NCBI GenBank assembly: GCA_049431945.1
Contig: JBMTDJ010000003.1
Span: 4,823 to 68,822, forward strand
Source: Mxb001 sp049431945
GTDB lineage: Bacteria > Actinomycetota > Actinomycetes > S36-B12
Length of the DNA stretch: 64,000 nucleotides
Reading direction: 5' to 3'
Part shown: positions 59,613 to 64,000 of the stretch, in pieces
Position numbering within the stretch: the first letter of the stretch is position 1
How the letters are laid out: each line of letters starts with the position of its first letter
Notes under the pieces: model-generated
What the model saw: only the letters and a program-made list of their open reading frames with translations
The model's database searches: none
Told to the model about the DNA's origin: nothing
Position numbers and translations under genes: made by a program

Positions 59613-60515
59613 GTGTCCTTCGACGACCTCACGGTCCCGCAGTTGACCGACGATCTTCTCAACCAGGGCTACATCGCCGATCGCGGGCTTGCCACCTCCG
59701 TCCTGCTGGCGCTCAAGTTGGGCAAGCCCCTGCTGCTCGAGGGAGAAGTCGGCGTCGGCAAGACGGAGCTGGCGAAGACGCTGGCCACCATGCTTGGCCG
59801 CGATCTCATTCGCCTGCAGTGCTATGAAGGCATCGACGTGCACCACGCGCTCTACGAGTGGGACTACGCCCGTCAGATGCTCCACATTCGTGCGCTGGGC
59901 CAGCCCGACAGGGGCGGCTTGGCCGGCCCGCCGGGCCAGGCCGATGCGGGTGACGCGGAGGCCGACCTCTTCGGCGACAGGTTCCTCCTGGAGCGTCCCC
60001 TGCTCCAGGCCGTGCGCTCAGGCGATCGCTGCGTGCTCCTCATCGATGAAGTCGATCGTGCTGACGACGAGTTCGAGGCCTTCCTCCTGGAGCTCCTCGG
60101 CGACTTCCAGGTGACGATCCCCGAGTTCGGCACCGTGCGCGCTGAGGCACGCCCCATCGTCATCCTCACCTCCAACCGCACGCGCGAACTCCACGACGCT
60201 CTCAAGCGTCGCTGCCTCTACACCTGGATCGGCTTCCCTCCTGCCGATCGCGAGGTCGCCATCGTGCGCACCCGACTGCCCGAGGTGGGTCCGACGCTCG
60301 CGTCCCAGGTTGTCGCGGCGGTCAACCGTCTGCGCGAGATGGACCTGGAGAAGCCGCCCGGCGTCGCCGAGACGATCGACTGGACCGAGAGCCTCGACGC
60401 TCTCGGAGTAGACAACCTCACCGACGAGGCCGCCCTCGACACGCTCGGGTCAGTCGTCAAGGACCGCGACGACCTCGACTACGCCTCGAAGAGCATCCAG
60501 GATGTCGTCGCCTGA
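59613..60515 (+). CDS. MoxR-type AAA ATPase
   Basis: AAA+ chaperone-like ATPase of 300 residues. LLLEGEVGVGKTEL (41-53) is Walker A, CVLLIDEVDRADDEFEAFL near 140 is Walker B, and LTSNRTRELHDALKRR is the sensor/arginine-finger part. Such proteins usually work with a VWA protein to insert cofactors or remodel a target. Starts by GTG; its end overlaps the VWA gene start by 14 bases. It is close to the CoxD type, but no CO dehydrogenase genes are present. Confidence 0.9.
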   Translation: MSFDDLTVPQLTDDLLNQGYIADRGLATSVLLALKLGKPLLLEGEVGVGKTELAKTLATMLGRDLIRLQCYEGIDVHHALYEWDYARQMLHIRALGQPDRGGLAGPPGQADAGDAEADLFGDRFLLERPLLQAVRSGDRCVLLIDEVDRADDEFEAFLLELLGDFQVTIPEFGTVRAEARPIVILTSNRTRELHDALKRRCLYTWIGFPPADREVAIVRTRLPEVGPTLASQVVAAVNRLREMDLEKPPGVAETIDWTESLDALGVDNLTDEAALDTLGSVVKDRDDLDYASKSIQDVVA

Positions 60516-61653
60516 CACCGGGCCGCTCCCGACGGACTTCGACTCCCTCCTGGTCGACTTCGGCCACGCCCTGCGCAGCGCCGGCCTGCCGGTGGGTACC
60601 GACGACGTACTGACGTTCTGCCAGTCCGTCGCGCACCTCGACGTCACCGACCTCATGGATGTCTACTGGTCCGGCAGGACGACCATGGTCCGCCGGCGTG
60701 AGCATGTGCCGATCTACAACCTCGTCTTCCGAATGTTCTTCCTCGACATCGACCCCACCAACACGGACGAGCGCAAGCGGATGATGCGCTCCTCAGCCAA
60801 CGCGGGTGCGACCCTGGAGATCCCCAACACCGAGCAGGGAATGCCCGGAGACATCAGCCCCGACGAGGCCAAATTGGGCTATGTCGCCAGCACGTCGGAG
60901 GTCTACCGCCACAAGGCCTTCTCGGACTGCTCCGACGATGAACTCCGCCAACTGCGGCGACTGATGTCGCGCATGCGGATCACCCCACCGCGCCGACGTA
61001 CGCATCGCACGACCAAGGCGCGTCGCAGTGCGACGCTCGACATGCGCCGCATGGCACGAGACACCATGCGCGGCCTGGGCGAACCCCGAGACCTTGCCTA
61101 CAAGCAGCGCAAGCACAAGCTGCGCCCACTCGTGCTCATCCTCGACGTCTCGGGCTCCATGGCCGACTATTCGCGCAACCTCCTGCAGTTCGCCTACTCG
61201 GCCAAGCGAGCGAACGCCAAGGTCGAGGTCTTCTGCTTCGGCACGCGACTGTCCCGCATCACCAAGGCCCTGGACCGACGTGATCCTGACGAGGCCATGC
61301 GGCAGGCCGGGGAGGCAGTGCTGGATTGGGACGGCGGCACGCGCATCGGAGACTCGCTCCGGGAGTTCACCCGCGAGGCCAGGCGCTCCCGCTTGGGCCG
61401 CGGAGCGATCGTCGTCATCTGCTCAGATGGGCTCGACCGGGGCGACCCACAGCAGCTCGAGGAGGCGATGGAGACCCTGAGCCGCATTGCCCACCGCGTG
61501 ATCTGGGTCAACCCGCACAAGGGGGACGCACCGGTCTACGTGCCCGCCTCGCTCGGCATGATCGTCGCGGACCCCTACATCGACGAGGTGCACTCAGGAC
61601 ACAACCTCGCTAGCCTCGAGCGACTTGCCGAGCGACTGCCGAAGGTGGGCTAG
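60502..61653 (+). CDS. VWA domain protein, CoxE family
   Basis: 383 residues. The N-terminal 200 residues are helical and basic (TPPRRRTHRTTKARRSATLD); the C-terminal half is a von Willebrand A domain with an intact MIDAS: LDVSGSMADY near 214, the Thr in GGTRIGDSL, and the Asp in CSDGLDRGD. It overlaps the MoxR gene by 14 bases. CoxE proteins assist MoxR ATPases in metal-centre maturation; the client here is unknown. Confidence 0.9.
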   Translation: MSSPDTGPLPTDFDSLLVDFGHALRSAGLPVGTDDVLTFCQSVAHLDVTDLMDVYWSGRTTMVRRREHVPIYNLVFRMFFLDIDPTNTDERKRMMRSSANAGATLEIPNTEQGMPGDISPDEAKLGYVASTSEVYRHKAFSDCSDDELRQLRRLMSRMRITPPRRRTHRTTKARRSATLDMRRMARDTMRGLGEPRDLAYKQRKHKLRPLVLILDVSGSMADYSRNLLQFAYSAKRANAKVEVFCFGTRLSRITKALDRRDPDEAMRQAGEAVLDWDGGTRIGDSLREFTREARRSRLGRGAIVVICSDGLDRGDPQQLEEAMETLSRIAHRVIWVNPHKGDAPVYVPASLGMIVADPYIDEVHSGHNLASLERLAERLPKVG

Positions 61654-61655
61654 CC

Positions 61656-61979
61656 ATGAGATACAGCGTGTCCCTCCAGGCCGAGGGTGACCGAGAGGTC
61701 ACGCTCGAGGAGGTTGTCGAGCTTGCGGATGCGGTAGCGGGCCTGGGCGGCATCGCCTCCGGCTTCGGCACGTTCGGCTACGGAGCACAGATCATCGTCG
61801 AGGCGGACAACTCCGACGCCGCGGTCGATATCGCGTTGGCACAGTTCGCCGAGGCCGTCGCAACGACGTCCCTGCCCGCGTGGCCGGTCGCCAAGGCGGA
61901 GACTGTCGCCGAGGACGAGGACTACGCCGATCTCGACGACGAAACCACCTGGCCGACCGACACCTGGAATCCGCAGTGA
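61656..61979 (+). CDS. Small conserved protein, ferredoxin-like fold suspected
   Basis: 107 residues. MRYSVSLQAEGDREVTLEEVVELADAV, then ASGFGTFGYGAQIIVEAD and AVDIALAQFAEAV give a beta-alpha-beta-beta-alpha-beta pattern; LPAWPVAKAE follows, and the tail is very acidic (EDEDYADLDDETT). I recall similar small actinobacterial proteins without known function. It starts two bases after the VWA stop and its own stop overlaps the next start (GTGA). Confidence 0.65.
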   Translation: MRYSVSLQAEGDREVTLEEVVELADAVAGLGGIASGFGTFGYGAQIIVEADNSDAAVDIALAQFAEAVATTSLPAWPVAKAETVAEDEDYADLDDETTWPTDTWNPQ

Positions 61980-62404
61980 TCCGTCTGGGTTCCCTCGCCG
62001 GGTACTCCTTCGAAGGCCCCCGCGCGCTCCCTGGCTGGACTCCCCCGGCGCTGCCAGCGGTATACGCCCTGCTGGCCAAGGCAAACCCGGAGCGGCCCCA
62101 GGAGTTCGCCGTGATCTACGTCGGCCACTCGGACGACCTGACCCAGGAGGGTTTCCCCCTTCGCCATCCCCGCGCCCAGGCCTGGGTCAAGCGCGCGGGC
62201 GGGAAGTTCAACCTGCACATCTGCTGGCTTGAGGTGCCCGGGGGCACCCGTGCCCACCGCGAGCAGATCGCTCGTGAACTCATCGCGATCTACGACCCCA
62301 GCTGCAACGAGGAGAAGTTCGACCAGGCGTGGAAGGAGGAGTGGATCGGGGAGTACGAGACTCCTGTGACCGACCCACTCACCACGCAGAAGAACCTGAG
62401 CTAG
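61976..62404 (+). CDS. GIY-YIG-like protein
   Basis: 142 residues from GTG 61976. PAVYALL (27-33) and AVIYVGHS (45-52) are spaced as the GIY and YIG strands of GIY-YIG nucleases; Arg63/His64, REQIARELIAIYDPSCN with Glu96 or Glu101 and Asn111 could supply the other active-site residues. Sequence is too divergent to claim nuclease activity. It ends the small-ORF/MoxR/VWA/small-ORF operon and faces a convergent hairpin. Confidence 0.6.
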   Translation: MIRLGSLAGYSFEGPRALPGWTPPALPAVYALLAKANPERPQEFAVIYVGHSDDLTQEGFPLRHPRAQAWVKRAGGKFNLHICWLEVPGGTRAHREQIARELIAIYDPSCNEEKFDQAWKEEWIGEYETPVTDPLTTQKNLS

Positions 62405-62418
62405 CCCTGCAACGCCAA

Positions 62419-62455
62419 GCGCGGGCGACCGCTCAGGAGTGAGGGTCGACCGCGC
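62419..62455. terminator. Bidirectional hairpin between convergent operons
   Basis: GCGCGGGCGACC pairs with GGTCGACCGCGC (one mismatch), extended inside by CTCA/TGAG past one bulged G, with loop GGAG. It lies in the 67-base gap between the GIY-YIG-like gene and the small membrane protein operon. No T-run on either side. Confidence 0.5.
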
Positions 62456-62471
62456 TCAGCGAAGCGGCAGT

Positions 62472-62828
62472 TCAGTCGGTCAGGCCGACTCCTTCGAGCA
62501 GCCGCGAGCGACGGGTGCCCATCGCCGGACGCGCGACACCCTCGGGCTCGTGATCCTCGTGCTTGAAGGTCGCGCCAGCGACGATCCCCTCGCCCATGCC
62601 GTACAGCAGCGGCAGTGCGCCGGCGACGACCCTGCCGGTCGTGTTGATCGACTTCAGGCCCGGCTCGATCGCCTCGGCATCCTTCTTGATCTGCCAGACG
62701 AGGTCGGCGGATTCCTCGAGGTCGGCGGCGATCGCCTTGAGTTGGCCACCCACGATGAAGAGATAGATCGCCAGACCCGCGATGAGCGCAACGATGTCGA
62801 TAACGGACCACAGTGCGAGGGCGCTCAT
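62472..62828 (-). CDS. Small single-helix membrane protein 5 of the right-edge operon
   Basis: 118 residues. A membrane helix at about 5-27 is followed by a charged helix (KAIAADLEESADLVWQIKKD), LKSINTTGRVVAGALPLLYG, and a hydrophilic tail (KHEDHEPEGVARP). Resembles DUF948-like proteins in outline only. Its ATG overlaps the stop of gene 4 (ATGA). Last gene of a packed series of similar small proteins. Confidence 0.65.
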   Translation of the reverse strand: MSALALWSVIDIVALIAGLAIYLFIVGGQLKAIAADLEESADLVWQIKKDAEAIEPGLKSINTTGRVVAGALPLLYGMGEGIVAGATFKHEDHEPEGVARPAMGTRRSRLLEGVGLTD

Positions 62829-63100
62829 GACCGAACCTTCCCGAGGACGCGACCGAGGAAGAGGTGATGCTCGAGACCCTCAGCGAGGACGAGCTCCACT
62901 CCGCCAGCGGTCGTCGTGATGAGTGTCGTATCAGCGGTGTTCGCCTTCGCGGCGACCAGCGTCGCCTTGATGGCTGCGACACGCTTGCGAATGCGTGCCA
63001 CCAGGATCACGAGGATGGTGAGCAGAGCAGCGACCGCCACCACGACCACGATGCCCAGGATGTTGGCCATCGTCCAGAGCTGTTCCACCTGTGAATCCAC
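62825..63100 (-). CDS. Small single-helix membrane protein 4 of the right-edge operon
   Basis: 91 residues from GTG, with GGGAGG upstream. Helix at about 12-36 (NILGIVVVVAVAALLTILVIL), then a basic amphipathic helix (RIRKRVAAIKATLVAAKANTADTT) and a short hydrophobic end. The KANTADT phrase parallels EVNTAGL in gene 3. One base separates it from the gene 3 stop. Confidence 0.65.
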   Translation of the reverse strand: MDSQVEQLWTMANILGIVVVVAVAALLTILVILVARIRKRVAAIKATLVAAKANTADTTLITTTAGGVELVLAEGLEHHLFLGRVLGKVRS

Positions 63101-63101
63101 G

Positions 63102-63356
63102 TCAGCCTCCCAGCCGGGCGCGGCCGCGCTTCAGGCCATCGATGATGGCGAGCGCGGATGCGATGGTCTCGTTGAGTCCGGCAAGGCCGGCGGTGTTGAC
63201 CTCGGCCTGCTTCAAGCCGCCGAGAATGGTCCCTGCCTGATTGCCGATGCGATAGGCGAGGATGAGGATCGGCACGACAAGCGCGACGACCACGAGGACG
63301 ACCACGAGGCCGATGACGTAGCCGACGAGCCAACCTTCATGTCCGGTGAAGTCCAT
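63102..63356 (-). CDS. Small single-helix membrane protein 3 of the right-edge operon
   Basis: 84 residues. Helix at about 9-34 (very rich in Val/Leu), then IGNQAGTILGGLKQAEVNTAGL and a basic end (GLKRGRARLGG). Function unknown; layout matches its neighbours. Nine bases after gene 2. Confidence 0.65.
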   Translation of the reverse strand: MDFTGHEGWLVGYVIGLVVVLVVVALVVPILILAYRIGNQAGTILGGLKQAEVNTAGLAGLNETIASALAIIDGLKRGRARLGG

Positions 63357-63365
63357 GGGCGCTCC

Positions 63366-63593
63366 CTAGATCGATTCCGCGAAGGCCCGCACCGGGGCGA
63401 GGCTGGAGTTGACGGATCCGACGACGGAAGGCACCGTCGACGTCTTCTGCACGATGACCTGGACCCCGCCGTCGAGGGCTCCGAGCGTCTGGGACACCGC
63501 CTTCAGGTGGAAGATGACGCGCAGGAGACCGAGCGCCGCCGCGGCAATGATGAGTGCCGAGATGACCAGGGTCACGATCGCTTCTACGGGCAT
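63366..63593 (-). CDS. Small single-helix membrane protein 2 of the right-edge operon
   Basis: 75 residues. Helix at about 5-29 (VTLVISALIIAAAALGLLRVI), then an amphipathic part (HLKAVSQTLGALDGGVQVIV) with Ser/Val repeats. GGAGACGAAC precedes the ATG. Nine bases separate it from gene 1. Confidence 0.65.
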   Translation of the reverse strand: MPVEAIVTLVISALIIAAAALGLLRVIFHLKAVSQTLGALDGGVQVIVQKTSTVPSVVGSVNSSLAPVRAFAESI

Positions 63594-63602
63594 GTTCGTC
63601 TC

Positions 63603-63857
63603 CTATCCGAGAAGTTTCGAGACGGGGCCGGCGTAGCGCACGGCGCCATTGGCGACTTCCTCGATGACCACGTCGGTCTCCGCGAGGAGCTCCGGGGTGT
63701 TGTTCAACTCGCCGATAAGGGCGACGCCCCCGGCGAGCGCATCGTCAGCGGCTCCGCGCACGCTTTCCGTCGCTGCGAGCAGGCGATTGAGCAGCGCCAC
63801 AAGCACGGGCACGACGACGATGAGGAGAATCAGGTTGCCAATCATCCACAGGCTCAT
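63603..63857 (-). CDS. Small single-helix membrane protein 1 of the right-edge operon
   Basis: 84 residues from ATG 63857, which has GAGGAGG seven bases upstream; a longer frame to 63917 would overlap the previous gene. Helix at about 3-24 (IGNLILLIVVVPVLVALLN), then an acidic helical part (ATESVRGAADDALAGG and LAETDVVIEEVANG). Function unknown. Confidence 0.65.
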   Translation of the reverse strand: MSLWMIGNLILLIVVVPVLVALLNRLLAATESVRGAADDALAGGVALIGELNNTPELLAETDVVIEEVANGAVRYAGPVSKLLG

Positions 63858-63871
63858 CAGGTACCTCCTCG

Positions 63872-64000
63872 TCAGCGGCTGGGAGCCGGCTTGTAGGGCA
63901 GGAAGAAGCGGCCCCACACGCGCTTCACTGCGCGCATGAATGCCGTGAGGCCGATAGCGATGCCACTGGCCGCCTTGGGACCTCCCACCGCGTAGGGATC
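63872..64000 (-). CDS. Hypothetical protein, C-terminal 42 residues
   Basis: Open to the right edge of the window; visible end reads GGPKAASGIAIGLTAFMRAV then KRVWGRFFLPYKPAPSR and stop at 63872. Basic and partly amphipathic; no family seen. It is followed after 14 bases by the first of five small membrane proteins, so it likely belongs to the same operon. Confidence 0.6.
   Translation of the reverse strand, partial: DPYAVGGPKAASGIAIGLTAFMRAVKRVWGRFFLPYKPAPSR

Overview
The window reads as chromosomal DNA from a high-GC member of the Actinomycetota. The evidence is strong G/C bias at third codon positions, frequent GTG starts, several -10 boxes that sit directly on a start codon, a phosphatidylinositol-mannoside gene set (pgsA, acyltransferase, pimA), a WS/DGAT acyltransferase, and a gene order familiar from Streptomyces and Mycobacterium. 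I cannot name a genus. There is no sign of a prophage, insertion sequence, CRISPR array or replication origin, and no stretch over 300 bases lacks a gene.

Left part (1-18.3 kb, mostly minus strand): aroK (partial)-aroC, a prepilin peptidase, aroE, mltG, ruvX, alaS, a small membrane-anchored protein, rarA, an acetyltransferase, aspS, hisS and a metallo-beta-lactamase hydrolase. Two plus-strand genes follow (anchored cyclophilin, DUF349 protein) and converge on relA. Many neighbours overlap by ATGA/GTGA, which suggests long operons.

18.3-32 kb (minus): secF-secD-yajC, ruvB-ruvA-ruvC, WS/DGAT, yebC, pdxT-pdxS, a DUF3048 lipoprotein, a LemA-like protein, pimA, the PIM acyltransferase and pgsA. 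This joins protein export, Holliday-junction processing, vitamin B6 synthesis and cell-envelope lipid synthesis.

32-40.7 kb: a divergent EF-G2 paralogue, thrS-HIT-cupin, tRNA-Val(CAC), a PGPGW membrane protein, pabB-pabC, and a tRNA-Gly/Cys/Val(GAC) cluster. The last tRNA fuses into the start codon of a small conserved gene.

40.8-52.8 kb (accessory and metabolic): hydrolase with TetR regulator and operator, alcohol dehydrogenase with thioesterase, membrane proteins, ZapE-type ATPase, an ATP-dependent DNA ligase (LigC type), a secreted helical protein, an aldehyde dehydrogenase whose ribosome site lies in a perfect 13-bp hairpin, a LigD-type primase-polymerase, a YihY-type membrane protein and PPK2.

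52.8-64 kb: a divergent four-gene sugar cluster (oxidoreductase, class I aldolase, phosphomannose-isomerase-like protein, FGGY kinase), two secreted proteins, a MoxR/VWA chaperone-like cluster ending in a GIY-YIG-like protein, and a tightly packed run of very small single-helix membrane proteins that leaves the window. The last two clusters are the best candidates for under-described systems.
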